Position numbers and translations under genes: made by a program. Below, piece after piece: positions 1-11,860 of a stretch of DNA of 64,000 nucleotides. The stretch's first letter is position 1. Every line of letters starts with the position of its first letter. This stretch comes from Carnegiea gigantea (lineage: Eukaryota; Streptophyta; Magnoliopsida; Caryophyllales; Cactaceae). The notes beneath the pieces are model-generated. The model saw nothing but the letters and a program-made list of their open reading frames with translations, ran no database searches and was not told the DNA's origin. Location of the stretch: the NCBI GenBank assembly GCA_029747015.1, contig JAKOGI010002779.1:1-64000 (forward strand), in the 5' to 3' direction.

Positions 1-151
1 CTATCACTTTGTACTTATAATGGAATGTAATTTAGCTTTTACTACAGTGATCTTTTTCTTTTTGGGTATTTCATCTGTCTTTTTCGGGTACTATCGACTC
101 AAGGTATCTTCAAACAAGTTGTTATGAGTTAGACAGATATTCAGTTTGTTA

Positions 152-530
152 GAGCATTCTAGCGCAGGGAACGCGGGGCATGAATTGAGGCCCGAGTGTC
201 ACATGCATGGCAATTTTTTCCTACCAACCAGCACAGCACGCGAGGCACACAAGTGGCAGCACGTTTGCCCGTGTCTCCTCGCGGGCCACCTTTAATATTT
301 TTTAATATATTTTTTATTTTCTTTTTTTGAGTGTGTAAATAATTTTTAAATGATTTAAAAAATAGTTTGTGTGTTATAATGTGGGTCCATGACAAATATT
401 TTTATTGAATAATTAAAATTGGAGTTCCATGGGTTGAAGAAGTGACGGAATGCAAGTTCCAAAAAATTAAAATTTTTACTGATATGATAAGGTAGAGTTC
501 CAAAATTCAAAACTCCCACTAGAAATGCTC
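152..530. mobile_element. Tourist/PIF-Harbinger-like MITE
   Basis: The 379-bp element starts GAGCATTCTAG and ends TAGAAATGCTC, an imperfect terminal inverted repeat. Both ends are flanked by the trinucleotide TTA (149-151 and 531-533), the target-site pattern of PIF/Harbinger elements. The left third is GC-rich and the remainder very AT-rich. No transposase is encoded, so it is non-autonomous. Confidence 0.6.
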
Positions 531-533
531 TTA

Positions 534-1835
534 TCCTCAAGCATATGGATGCACTTTTAAATTTTGTCAAGAGTATTGTGGTGTAAAAGAAGTCACTTGT
601 CAACCCAATCTTTGTTGTCTTTTTCAATCTTTGTTCTTGTCAACCCAATCATCAATCCAACGTTTTAGCGTTGTTTAAAATGGGCCAACCCTTTGACGCA
701 ATGGAGGCTTGCCCATTGCCCACCCTACTAATGCAGAATTTATGACGTTAGATTTCACGAATGACTTAAATATTAAATTACGAACTCAAATGAGGATTCA
801 ATGAGTCTCTTGTTCAACCTAAGTTACGAGGCAATAAACTTAGCTAATGTTTGAATCAGGGAAAATAAGATTACATAACTGAATTGAAGTTTTATATGAT
901 CAAAACAAAATGACGACGCAAATGTCTTAACTATACTTGGTTGTAAGTACCAATATGTACAATATAAACATCCATGTTATAATTAAAAACCCATTCCTTT
1001 TCCCATAAGAAAAAGATTTAGGTTACAGGAAATTTTAATTAAGCATTTGTAAGTCGTAAATATATGTACTTTTCAACTATAAACTCACATCTCCTTATAA
1101 CTGTAACTCGTTACAATTTATAGACTAAGGCTCTACCTATAATCTCTTCATAACTCATATCTAAAATCTAAACAATGATATAAATGTATTTGGTATACTT
1201 ACATGATTTGTTTAAATGAATTCTCAGCATATGACTAATGATATTAGTTATTATTAGGTAGCTTTAAACAAATAATTTGACTCCATGTTATGCCTTCCTT
1301 TAACAACTCCAATCCAACCACAACCACACAACTGTAAGATACAAACAACAAAATCTTGGTTTGATTTTTGAAATCCGGCATCATCTGCTATGCAAAGTGA
1401 TGACTAACCACTTTCTAACATCGTCTAATTTTGATTATTTCTTGTAAAATTAAACTATTCTGATTAATTATAAAATGTTACAATTAATTATTTAATTACT
1501 TAGTGATTGAAAAACTTTTAAAAAAATATATTAAACGTTGCAGTTTGAAGGACTAGGACCCTCCAACCACTGATATTAAAAGGACAGGAAAGATTATTGC
1601 TGGTTTTAAGTATACATCTGTTTGGGTTTTCTTCACTTTGCTTTAAAGCAAAAAGCCATTTTTCTAAGTCATGTTACCCTCTTTTGGGTTTGACATCCCC
1701 ATCTCCATGTATCATGATCCTGACTTCCTAGCTTCATAAAATTAGATGAATCAAATTCTGCATTATCTTTGGTGAATTCATAATAATTAAAATTAAAGTC
1801 GTAGTAAAATACAGGTGTTAATAAATTTACAAAGA
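534..1835. other. AT-rich intergenic region
   Basis: About 1.3 kb with no convincing coding exon on either strand. Stop codons are frequent in all frames and no splice-bounded reading frame or RNA gene was recognised. Confidence 0.6.
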
Positions 1836-1850
1836 TTATTATTTTACATG

Positions 1851-2014
1851 GTTTTTTCGGTCTTGAATCTTCTACTTCACTGGAGTCGAACTTCTGTTGG
1901 CCCAATAAGGGGATAGAGCTTTCCCATAATAGATTTTCTCCATTCACAGGACTCGAACTCGAGACATTACTTGAGGGGAACAAGTGCGAAACCACTTGAA
2001 CTAATCTGTGTTGG
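1851..2014 (-). mobile_element. tRNA-derived SINE (Au-like) with 15-bp TSD
   Basis: On the minus strand a 164-bp sequence opens with a tRNA-like head holding a box-A-like stretch (around CAAGTGGTTTCGCACTTG) and a clear box B, GAGTTCGAGTCC. It continues with the GTGAATGGA-type body known from plant Au SINEs and ends in a short A-rich tail. It is flanked by a perfect 15-bp direct repeat, TTATTATTTTACATG, at 1836-1850 and 2015-2029, the expected target-site duplication of LINE-type retroposition. Family assignment is from memory of the Au consensus; the duplication is directly visible. Confidence 0.75.
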
Positions 2015-2318
2015 TTATTATTTTACATGATGGATAAAATTAATTATAATCACTAAGATAGACTAGTCTATACCTTGATCAAAGTTTTACTTGAAGTAAT
2101 ATATTTGACTTAAGTCTTAAAAGCGTTTAAATCTCTTGGACTCGATGAGTTTCTTATTAAGCCAAACTCATGTCAGGTGTACTAGTTACACAATATGGAT
2201 ATTATACTCCCGGGAGCATGACCCTCTAAGTTTCACTTAAATTCCACGTGGCCAAATGAGATTGGCTTTCATCATAGTATTCTTCTTTCTCCTATTAATG
2301 TTGCTAATCAACCAGTAC

Positions 2319-2600
2319 TATAAACTTACTACATATTCAATTCAAAGTTCATTCCAATGTCAACTTCATTGCCTCTCTAGTTCTCTCTCCTGCCGCCCAT
2401 CTTTCTCTATCGCCTCCTACTCCTCTTGATAAACTTCCTGCCTCTTTCTCTCTTATTCTTTTTCTTTTTTAAAATTTTTTTTAAGCTTTACTTAATATTT
2501 TGCATGCATAAAATACCCCCATAACCAAATGCTCTCTTAACCCCAACCCCAACTCCACTATATCTCTCTCAACTTTCTCTCTCTAGTTTCTCTCTCCGCC
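2319..2600 (+). promoter_or_regulatory. Putative TATA box and CT-rich leader of the IRX15-like gene
   Basis: TATAAA at 2319-2324 lies about 280 bp upstream of the start codon. The 220 bp before the ATG are strongly pyrimidine-rich with repeated CTCTCT/TTTCTC, as in many plant 5' leaders. The transcription start is inferred, not shown. Confidence 0.4.
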
Positions 2601-4371
2601 ATGAAGACCACCAACACCACCACCGCCCACCACCACAGCAACAACACCAAGCTAATCCTCCTCCACCCCTACATCCTCAAGCAAGGCAGCTCGAACCGCC
2701 TATGGCTTCTAGCCTCTATCTCTCTTTTCACCCTCGTCTTCCTCCTCACCCTCATCTTCACCCATGACTCGTTCGCCTCCTCCTCCTCCGCCACCAATGC
2801 CTCTGCCGTCGTGTCCACCACCTCATTAGGTGGCAGGTCTCCCCTCCCGAAGCACGTGATGAGCACACTCCTCCACTATGCATCCAATGCTAACACCACG
2901 GAGAAGATGGGGATTGGAGATCTTAAGCCTATCTCCGATGTCCTCCGGCGGTGCCCGGCGCCGTGTAATTTTCTTGTTTTCGGGTTGACCCATGAGACTC
3001 TCCTATGGCGAGCTCTTAACAACCATGGTCGAACCGTTTTTATTGATGAGAACAGGTTTTTCTTTTTCTTAATTTAAAATATTAGTCCCAAATGCACAAC
3101 TTCCACTGGGATACTTACGCTTGATCTAAAGACTATTGAGTCAGTATATAACTGATCATAAATTAAACCAAACTAACTAGAAAAATTACCCGATTAGTGG
3201 AATGAATTGCAAAACTACTCTAACTTATTACATTTCTTTTCCTATTTGTGTAACAAACAAGAAAAATTATAGTAATGAAGAAACCTGACCCACTTTATCA
3301 ATACAGATTGGTTCAAATGGGGAGAGTCAACATTTTATTATATTTTTCTTGATTTTCTTGTGGTCAAAGCAGAAAATGGGCTTGATAATTAAAAGAGACA
3401 TGAATGTTGGCTCGGTCTTTGCTCAAATGGTTTTTGGAGCCCAATTCTTCAATTTCTAACATTTTTGTTACGTTTTCCAACTTTTATTGTTAGCCTGCAA
3501 AAGTAAAATAAACCAAATTAAAATTCTAATGTAACATTTATTTTGAGCATGCATGAAATAGGTCTAGACGTGTGGTAACATATTACAAGTTCGGAACAAA
3601 CACTACATTAAATTTACTATTAGTCGAGATATCTTAAATTAGGCTGAGTTAACTCTAAGGGCCATCAGAAGTTCACTTGCTTTATTTTCGAGTATGAATC
3701 AAGTCTAGTTTTAGACAATTCATAGCTAGGTAATTACTTTTTCAGGTTCTATAAGCCTAAAAAGATGTTAGTAATAGAATGTATTTAAGAAATAATTTAT
3801 CTAGCAATAAAAAAAAAAGAAATATGTAATCCAACACGTACAAGATCAAATGTCCAAATTTCATCTTTGCTACAGGTATTATGCGGCTTACATGGAGGAG
3901 AAACACCCAGAGATTGAAGCCTATGATGTACAATACACAACAAAGTTAAGTGAATACAAGGAATTGATATCCTCAGTGAAGGACCAAGTTCACAATGAAT
4001 GTAAGCCAGTACAAAACTTGCTCTTCTCCGAGTGCAAATTGGGCATCAATGACCTCCCAAACCAATTCTATGAAATCGATTGGGATGTGATCCTAATTGA
4101 CGGGCCCCGTGGTCATTGGTCTACAGCTCCCGGTCGGATGTCGGCCATTTTCACTGCCGGGGCGCTCGCAAGAAGCAAGAAGACATCTGCTAGAAGCGCC
4201 AAGACTCATGTCTTTGTGCATGACTACAACTTGGATCCGCAAAGGGTTTCAAGTGAGGAGTTTTTGTGCAAGGAGAATCTGGTGGAGAATAATGGGATGC
4301 TTGCACATTTTGTCTTAGAAAGGATGGATGAGAAGAGCTTTGAGTATTGCTATAAGAAAAGATTTTCTTAG
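2601..4371 (+). CDS. IRX15-L: IRX15/IRX15-LIKE DUF579 xylan biosynthesis protein
   Basis: Two exons, 2601-3055 and 3876-4371, joined across a GT-AG intron (3056-3875) that splits an Arg codon, give 316 residues, the usual length of IRX15/IRX15-L. The N-terminus is His/Thr-rich (1-16) and carries the family motif KLILLHPYI (17-25). A single membrane anchor at about 34-54 gives a type II Golgi topology. The DUF579 domain follows, with [25 protein letters not shown] across the splice, DVQYTTK and [12 protein letters not shown] (about 220-231). Arabidopsis IRX15 and IRX15-L are Golgi proteins needed for normal xylan deposition and methylation in secondary walls. The DUF579 family also includes the glucuronoxylan methyltransferases (GXM), but the residues seen match the IRX15 clade better. 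No frameshift or premature stop, so probably functional. A 3' fragment is duplicated just downstream. Confidence 0.92.
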
Positions 4372-4904
4372 TGAGGCAATATTATGAATATGCCAATAGG
4401 ATTTCTCATAATTTTCTCATGCATATGAAGTGGATTGATTGATTCATTATTTGGTTTCAAATTAATATGAGATTATGTCGATCAGGAACGGGCATGTAAA
4501 ATTTTGTTCTTATTTATGAACAATTTAGCCCTAGAGAAAGGGAATTTGTAAAAAATAAGCTTCTAGAAATTTTATCGAAAATTCAGAGTGTGGAATAGAT
4601 ATACTTTGTCATACATTGTGAAGAATTTTTTTTTCCCAATTTTTCTCATATTTTTCCATTTATTTCTTTAGCTAAAATGTCCTATTGGTTAACGTGTGGA
4701 AGACCATTCAAAATGTAAAAACTTGCACTATGATAATAGCGTGTTGAAGCAGGGGTACCTTATAAAATTGAAGGCCAAGGGTCCATAGCTACATGTCGAT
4801 TTAATTTCTCACCTAGGAAAATTAGGGCCAACAGAAAGGTTAAAAAATTTAATTACAAATCCATTCACCTCGATTTTTTTTCTTTTGTATTCATCTTCAT
4901 TATT
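4372..4904 (+). other. 3' flank of the IRX15-like gene
   Basis: No gene is seen. The first ~270 bp are the 3' flank of the IRX15-like gene, because a diverged copy of the same sequence follows the truncated duplicate at 5092-5370. The rest is AT-rich spacer. Confidence 0.5.
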
Positions 4905-5370
4905 GAGGTGCTCGCAATCTGCTAGAAGCCATAGGACATATGCCTTTGTGCATGAGTACAACTTGCATCCCCAAAGGGTTTCGAATCAGACGTTTTTGTG
5001 CAAAGAGAATTTGGTGGAGAATAATAGGATGCTTGTGTATTTAGTCTTCGAAAAGATAGGCGAGAAGAGTTTTGAGTTTTGCCAACAGTAAAAATCATCA
5101 TAAAGCAATATCACGAATACATTGAGAGGATTCGTAGCAATTTTCTTATGAATATAAAAGTAGATTGATTCATTCATCACTTGACCTCTAATCAACTTGG
5201 AACTATGTTACTAAGATAAGGACTTGTAAAATTTTGTCCTTATTTATAAACAACATAATTCTCTAAGAAATGAAATTTGAAAAAGATACATTTTTATGAA
5301 TTTTACCTAAATATCAAAGTGTAGAATACAAATATTGCGTCATATATCATGAAGAAAATTTAATAGTTTA
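4905..5370 (+). pseudogene. Truncated tandem duplicate of the IRX15-like 3' end
   Basis: About 60 codons match the C-terminal end of the neighbouring IRX15-like protein ([30 protein letters not shown]), ending in a stop at 5089-5091. Homology continues through roughly 280 bp of 3' flank, including the motif TGTAAAATTTTGTCCTTATTTATAAACAA, read in two halves of at most 20 bases at 5224-5252. The catalytic-like core, membrane anchor and first exon are missing, and the start of the match has lost about 14 bp relative to the parent. It is therefore a dead fragment from an unequal tandem duplication. Divergence is clearly visible, so it is not recent. Confidence 0.85.
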
Positions 5371-7035
5371 TGAAAGATGAGATTACAATCAATCACAAAA
5401 CATCAAACATTATAGCTTACCCTGTGCGATCCTGATCTAAGTTTGAATTGATTGACCACATTTTAAGCACATGTATGTTTTTTGGTTTAAAAGTAGCATT
5501 GAATGCAAGCAGAAGCTTCGAATTTCTGCTTACCATTACGAGATGGAGTGCTGGCAGCGTCATGCTTCAGTTTTGATGATCACGATTATGATGATGATGA
5601 TGATGATAATCATGGTCCTCAACACTGAAGAATGATATCTGACCTAGAATTGAATTCGAATTGCAGAAATCCGCACGATGATGATGATGATATCCTTGCC
5701 GCTGTTTCCTGTTCACCTCCTTAGCAGCAGTTCTAAATCCACGAAATTGCTGGATTTCAGGTTACTTCTCTCTCATCTTTGTGGTTTCTGCAATTAGCTT
5801 CCTTGTGTTTCTTTGCTTCAGGAAATATGTGGATCTGCTATTATTCGCTCACTTTATGGCTTGTACTATTGGTATTCGTAGTCACAATTATAATTAGGTT
5901 AGGTTTACTCGTACTATTGCGAAAGATTGATTCTTTAGTTTTTCCAAATCTAATTTTCATGCTTTACATTGGTTTTTCGTGTTCGATTGTATGGGTGTTA
6001 TTTTGGTTGCATTTCAGATTATGTCAGACTAATTATTATGTATCAAAATTGGGATAGTCTAGGGGCTTTGAATCATTTTGAAGTAGATTAATTATGCAAA
6101 AGTTGTGTTCTTTTTTGATGATGTTTGTAAGAGAAGAAGTGAACCACAGGAAAATAGAGAAGAGAATAGTTTGCTTCATTGTTCTGTATATGTGTATACA
6201 AGCATAGGCACTGAAAGCTTGAGAAGGGCAAAAATGATTGAGGTAGATAGACAAAGAGATGGGTGTCTGCGGAAGTTGGGGGTGGCACAAATATAATTTT
6301 GTAGATATGATGGTGGTCTGTGAGTTCTCTGCGACCTTCTACGGGTTTGTGTAGCAGGAATAGGCTGAGCGTTGTCTGTTTGGTTTGGTGTGATTCAAGT
6401 TTTGCGGGGTCTGTAGAAGACTAATAATGATCGCACTTCTTGTACAGACCCTACACCCCTTGCACAACCGGAAATTGAGAAAAGATGAGGCTTTTGCTCT
6501 GATAGGTCCAAGTTGCTATTGCAAAATCATCAAAAATTGTCAGCAAGTAAGCATATTCAGCATAGTTCTTAGCATGATAAGGTCCAGTCCCCAGATATCT
6601 ATCATGCTGCTCGGACTCGGGTATGGTGCATATCTGGATGTCGGACACCCATGTTTCCTTAATTTTCGACTCTGGGATTCTGTCCATAATTTGGACATGG
6701 ATACGCGATACGGCCCTTTTTTTCCTTCAAGAAATAAGATTCTAGGTTGACAATTCTTTTAGCTCGGCCATCATCTTGTTGTAAAATTAAATGTTGCTTA
6801 ACCCAAGAAAATTGTGCATCAACTGGAAAGGGTAGGTAGAAGTAATTGTGCTAAAAGAAAATGGCAATCTGTGTCACCTTAGGACATATGTCACAAATCT
6901 TTCGAGTACAAACCCTGTCACTTACATCAAACAACAAAATACTCTTCAATTTCCTTTATGGGTCACAACCCAACCCAATCATTTGCGTCAAATTTCTATA
7001 TTCTCTTCTGCTTATCACAAGCTAAAGACGTCTGG
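5371..7035. other. No established gene; GAT repeat and intron-like sequence
   Basis: A (GAT)n run lies at 5588-5608 with a second near 5678-5692. A short open stretch ends at a possible donor (TTTCAG|GTTACT, about 5760) and is followed by T-rich, intron-like DNA. This might be the first exon of an unrecognised or dead gene, but no continuation could be assigned. A hydrophobic reading frame at 5779-6057 looks like translated T-rich intron. Nothing else was recognised up to 7035. Confidence 0.35.
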
Positions 7036-8300
7036 TCATGGCACTGCTGCTGCAACGTAAAAGAATGACAAATCAAAGTGAGGAACTGCAAGAACTGCTG
7101 TGTACACATTGCTGCTGTCCAGTATGTAAATCCCATGTGATGCTTTACCAATTCCCATGGCCGGCTCAGGCCTCACAAAAAGGCCATGCAGTAAACAACA
7201 ATCCTTGGTGGAGTTCACTTTGCATCTCAACTGCTTAGCTAACTTTTGGACAAATAACAAATTGAATTTGAATGTGTTACCAATTGCTCGCCATGAACCA
7301 AATTCTTACTCAACTGGAAACCCCCAAACTCTGTGACCTGAACTTTTTGTCCATCTGGTAGAGCAACTAATGATGGGCTTACCAAAAATTCTGATATTAT
7401 GTTATAGACCCCTATCAGATGTCCTATGATCACTTGCCTAGGAGTCAACAATCCAATTACTTGCAACCAATTTACAAGAACAACAAATTGAATTGATAGG
7501 AGCACCTTGGGAGGAGGCTGATAAAATAACTGCCATGTTTGCTGAAACTTCATGAATCATGACCCTGCTGCCTTGGCTAACTTTTACCCAAGTGCTAAGA
7601 AAACGAATTAGCTGTTTGGATTGCTCTTGAGTAAAACCAAGGATGACAGGCATGGCAGACTGATTTGTTTTGTGTGCTTCAGTTTGTGCAGGATTTGTTT
7701 CTCCACCACCTCTCTGCTTGAACTTCTTGTTGTTGCTGCTCTTGGGATAACCATGGATCTTATAGCATCCGTCCATTGCGTGAGCCAGTTTCTTGCAGTA
7801 ATCACAGAACAATTGAGACCTTCTTGGCTCTATTCTGCTTCTTTGTAAATTCTGTTTGTTGTTTCCAACATGGAAATATGCACTTTCAGTCAGAAATTTG
7901 CGCCAGAATGGACTTGTCTTTGCTTCTCTTCTTGTACAAGAAGAGAGTAAATTTCACCAAGAGAAGGGGGTGGACTCCTCATTACTATATTGCCCCCCAC
8001 AGCTTTATAGCTATCAATTTAACCCCATGTGAAATTGGATAAGCTTCTGTGACTGTGAGTATTTGTGCAAGTTAACATTCAGGCATCATACTTAGAGATG
8101 AAAATTCATCCCACATCTTCTTTGCTAGTATGGTAGCTGGCAATGTCTTGATTTCCTTGTGAAATACAAGAAAGATCCTTCTGATCTTGGGCAATTTTGC
8201 TTTATTTGCCTGTCCAAATCTCTCAACGAACTCTCTATATTGTTGTTTAAAGAGTTCAGCAGCCATGACAATACCATGTCGTGTCACCTTTGCCATTGAA
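7036..8300 (-). pseudogene. Ty1/copia retrotransposon remnant (Gag, protease start, GAG-pre-integrase)
   Basis: Read on the minus strand, copia domains appear in the correct order but in shifting frames. First is a UBN2-type Gag segment (FGQANKAKL, KKMWDEFSSL, about 8300-8072). Next is a CCHC knuckle CDYCKKLAHAMDGCYKIHGYP (7812 downward), the usual CX2CX4HX4C. The start of the aspartic protease, NWIVDS, is followed at once by a stop where the catalytic DSGAS motif is expected. A GAG-pre-integrase stretch (FVQKLAKQLRCKV, GIYILDSS) ends near 7036. Integrase, reverse transcriptase and LTRs were not found. Several frameshifts and stops show it is inactive. Confidence 0.75.
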
Positions 8301-8599
8301 AATGCAAAGATGATGTTGAAACTGGCCTGTCTTATGTCCCACCAATGAAGCAGAGTTTATGTCTAGCTGAGAGAGCAAGTCTGACTGCCCTCCTCTAGGA
8401 ACCATAGGTTTCTCCATAAAACCCATTAGCTGCCAGCATCTGACCGAGATGATCAGATGGATGACTGTGCAGAGGGTCTGATACTGGATGATTTACACCT
8501 GCCAGAGCCATGGCATATGTGAGCATCAAAGTGTGAAAATTTTGAGAGAAGAAGAAACTATTGAGGTTTTTAGAATCTTTTGCAAGAAACTATTGAGGT
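8301..8599. other. Decayed upstream Gag/spacer, no gene
   Basis: Translation on the minus strand is broken by stops. This may be the 5' part of the copia Gag at 7036-8300. At 8550-8617 a ~37-bp stretch (AACTATTGAGGTTTTTAGA and following bases) is tandemly duplicated. Confidence 0.4.
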
Positions 8600-11500
8600 T
8601 TTTAGAGTCTTTTGCAAACGGAGTGAATGAGGAATGTTGGTTTAACTTGCGCACGTCTAGCCAGCTTCCGTAGTTCAAGGATGTCTTCATCACAAGGATG
8701 TGGGTGCGGAGAATTTCATTGAACTTTTTACCCTTTTCTTACCCTTTTTTCCTAGAATGCTTGCAAGATGGGATGCTTTACTGCAAATGAGGTGAGGTTT
8801 TGGATGCTGTTCCTGTGAATTCAGATATCTTATAGTATTTGATCTTACGATAGGGAATTTGTCCTGTAGGTGTGCTGTTAAGTCTATTTTTTTGCCTTGC
8901 AGGTTGAGAGTTAGTTTTCTACCATGGGCGAACTTAACAGTGGAGTGAGCATTCTGCCAACTGTTTCCAGCATGATGTCAAGGTGGTATTGTTACTGTTT
9001 AGTTTCAAGTAGATCCATGTCTTGCTATTGGGAAATTAATCTTTTTCTTAACTATGATGGGGAAATTCTTTACTTTGGACTCGTTTTTGAATTTTTTTAT
9101 TTTTTCTAAAGGGGGGAGATTAATGGTAAGACTTTCCTGGTAAGGAAACATTCTCCTTGAGGGATAAACCCTTTCAGGTTTTATGCAGATATATGAAACA
9201 ATAGGATCACCTAATGTTAAAATATAGCACTTGTATGTCTCTTTGTATAAGATATGATTGACTAATATCAACCAAGACTGAGTGACAATGGTGCACATAG
9301 AGTCATTAGACAGTCTTAATCACCCTTTGGCTTTTCATAAATAAGGAAAAAAAAGGGAAATATAGTGAAAATTATTAAAAAAGGAGGATGTAGATAAGGC
9401 ACCAAAATGCAACCAAGTAATCCCAGGAGAAAGGCTATTGACAAAAGCTGTAACATACTAGCATCAATTCTGGAAGGACGCTTCTATATGTACAAAGCTT
9501 TTGTGAATTGATCTGCATGAATGGGTATTCAATCCCCTCAAAACTCACGCTTTTTTCAATGATGGTTCAAATCCAAGCTACCCGAAAGTCACTATGAAGA
9601 ATGGTCATAACTCTTTTCGTTCCGTGAGAAAGCCCTTCCAATTTCTAAGCTTGAGCTCTGCAAACGTGAAACTTAAGGGGCACCCAACAGCTAAGTGTTG
9701 ATTCTAAGAAAGGCATTTTTGGGGAATATCTTAGTGCAGAGGAATAGGCTTGAGAGCTTCTCATTTTTTGCACTTGAAGCATTTATGAACCAATGCCTTA
9801 TTCCAATTCTGTTAATGCTCAAATCAAGAATCTTTGCCCAGCTACTGCTCACAGGATGAAAAAGAGTTAGAAGGGCTTTTCTTATAATCTTTGCTCACGT
9901 CATTGGTCCTTGTGACCTTAGCTTCATAGCTCCCAAGGAGAGTGCTCATATTAAAGTGATTTGACAGCAAGTCTTCTGGATGAACTTCGCTTCCACAGTG
10001 CCTCCATTTAGCCTTTTTGTGGTCACACTTCAAATCTGCAAAATGGTGACAGTGAAGCCGTCACGACGATTAAAATTCTGGAGGAAGTCCGATTAGGGCG
10101 ATATTCAGGGCTTTTCAGGATGTGTAGCAGATAGAGTGGTTAAGCTTAAAGCCTTATGAAACCCTAAATTGAAGGCTATGTCACAAAGCCATGACTCAGG
10201 GCTTGGTCGTCTTTTGTTCGACATCTCTCTCAGACAATCTCCACTTTATGCATGCATATGATACGTTTTTCCTGAGGATGTCTGGAAACTCTCTGAAGTG
10301 GAGAGCGAAGGGCCCTACGTTCTCGACTAGCACATCCTTATTGTGTTAAAAACTATGGTGTTTCCCTTGGGATACATTGGAAGATAATTACATATACTGT
10401 AGAAATCACGAATCTTGAGCAACATGGATGGGAAGTCCATGACTCACTTGATTTTACGTCCCTTCGCAATGGCTGCATCACGGGGTAGGGGCAATGTCTT
10501 TATATCACTTAGGTGAATTTGTAAGACGAAGCACATATCACCCACTATAATAGAAGCTGATGTCTTACAATGCTTAGTTTGTTGGAGGATGTTTCAGAAT
10601 GAGTGGATCATTCTTTGCTTCACAGAATTCCTTGTCATGTGGAGAAGAAATTGTAAAAAACTTATGTGACTATCTAATTGTTTCCCAAGAAATCCTTTTG
10701 TTACTAGTACGCATAAATATTTGAGTCTCTTATCCAGATAGGTATTCTTTGTATCCTTTCCTCCTCCAATTCTATTCTTTCTCTCTTTATGGGTCTCTAG
10801 GTGACAGCTGTCTTGCATTCCTCATGCGTGCATAATCTATAACTTGATGGTTGTTCGTCTTCATTGGTGGCTCTCTCTTATAAGTTGGCGGTTGCTTATC
10901 TTAATGCGGATTTTATCTACGATGGAAAATAGCTCAAGTGGATCCATCTCTTGAAGTTAAGGTAGGGCCACAATGCCTTCTTTGGTCCAATCCTTTCTTT
11001 CACAGTTAAATTATTTGACTATATCCTGAATGAATGATTACTAAGACCTTGTCTTACCTGTGTCCTATTTTGTTCTTGATATTCAATGCGCCCCCCCTCC
11101 CCAACCGAAAGGAAGTGTCTGGCTTGAACAGTTACGGATGCAGTCTTTATCAATTTTATAGTGTTCTCCAATAAACATATAGTTCTATTGGCAATATTCA
11201 CTATCTTAACATTTTTGTTTTCAATTTAAGAGCAGGGCTGGTGTATTTGACTGCTTTTTAATTTGTGATTTTTTTTCCCCCATTTGTTGCAACCTGGATT
11301 GCAGTACTTATTTACTTGATTTCCATATCTCAAAGAATGTACCATGTTCTGGGGATGATAAATTGTATGCTTCATTTGCTTTGTTTCATTGTGCTCTTTG
11401 CTCTTCTGTATGCATTGCGCGAAGTGAGCCTGTCCCCTCCCCCGTTTTTTAAATTTTCTTCTTCTTCTTCTGTGGGAAGCAGACTCAGTGCTATGTCTGA

Positions 11501-11860
11501 ATCGTAGTGGTTGTTAGTGGTTGATATTTCTCTATGTAATATTTGGAAGTATGCTATTTCAGTATCTCTTTCCATTTTCTTGATAAAATACAATGCAGAA
11601 AGTACATGATCTTAACAATGATGGCACATCTTATCGTTCTCTTTCCTGGAGAATGTTATCTGTATCTGTTTTTAGAAGGTAAGGAGAGTGAACCGTGTGT
11701 TCAAGCAGCCAGCAATGGCAGTTTCTTGGGTTATATTTTTCTTGGTTGTGGGATCTTTTATGAAGAAATTATGGTTCTGTGAACAAAATATGAGCAGAGA
11801 GGACATGCTAGTGTTCAGCTATCTGTGGGCCAGATTATTATATCTTTTCAGTCTCACTGC
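8600..11860. repeat. Old ~3.3-kb duplication, copy 1
   Basis: Collinear along its whole length with 23885-27322. Shared landmarks include GAGTGAATGAGGAATGTTGG (about 8618), TGCTTGCAAGATGGGATG (about 8759), CTTGATTTTA plus CAATGGCTGC (about 10450), and the stretch with TTGATTTCCATATCTC (about 11317). Substitutions and indels are frequent, by eye perhaps a fifth of positions, so the duplication is old. The best preserved segment, near 11290-11350, can be read as part of an exon, but copy 1 is frameshifted relative to copy 2 there. No transposon hallmarks (terminal repeats, target duplication, known domains) were seen at its ends. Confidence 0.7.

Noticed and set aside
159..395. 78-codon minus-strand frame
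   Set aside because: Lies inside the Tourist-like MITE; composition-driven.
1669..1995. 108-codon minus-strand frame upstream of the xylan gene
   Set aside because: It runs across the SINE and its flanking duplication, so it is a chance fusion.
5779..6057. Hydrophobic 92-codon frame resembling a membrane protein
   Set aside because: The sequence is T-rich and intron-like, with an internal acceptor-like TTCAG. Hydrophobicity follows from base composition; no family recognised.
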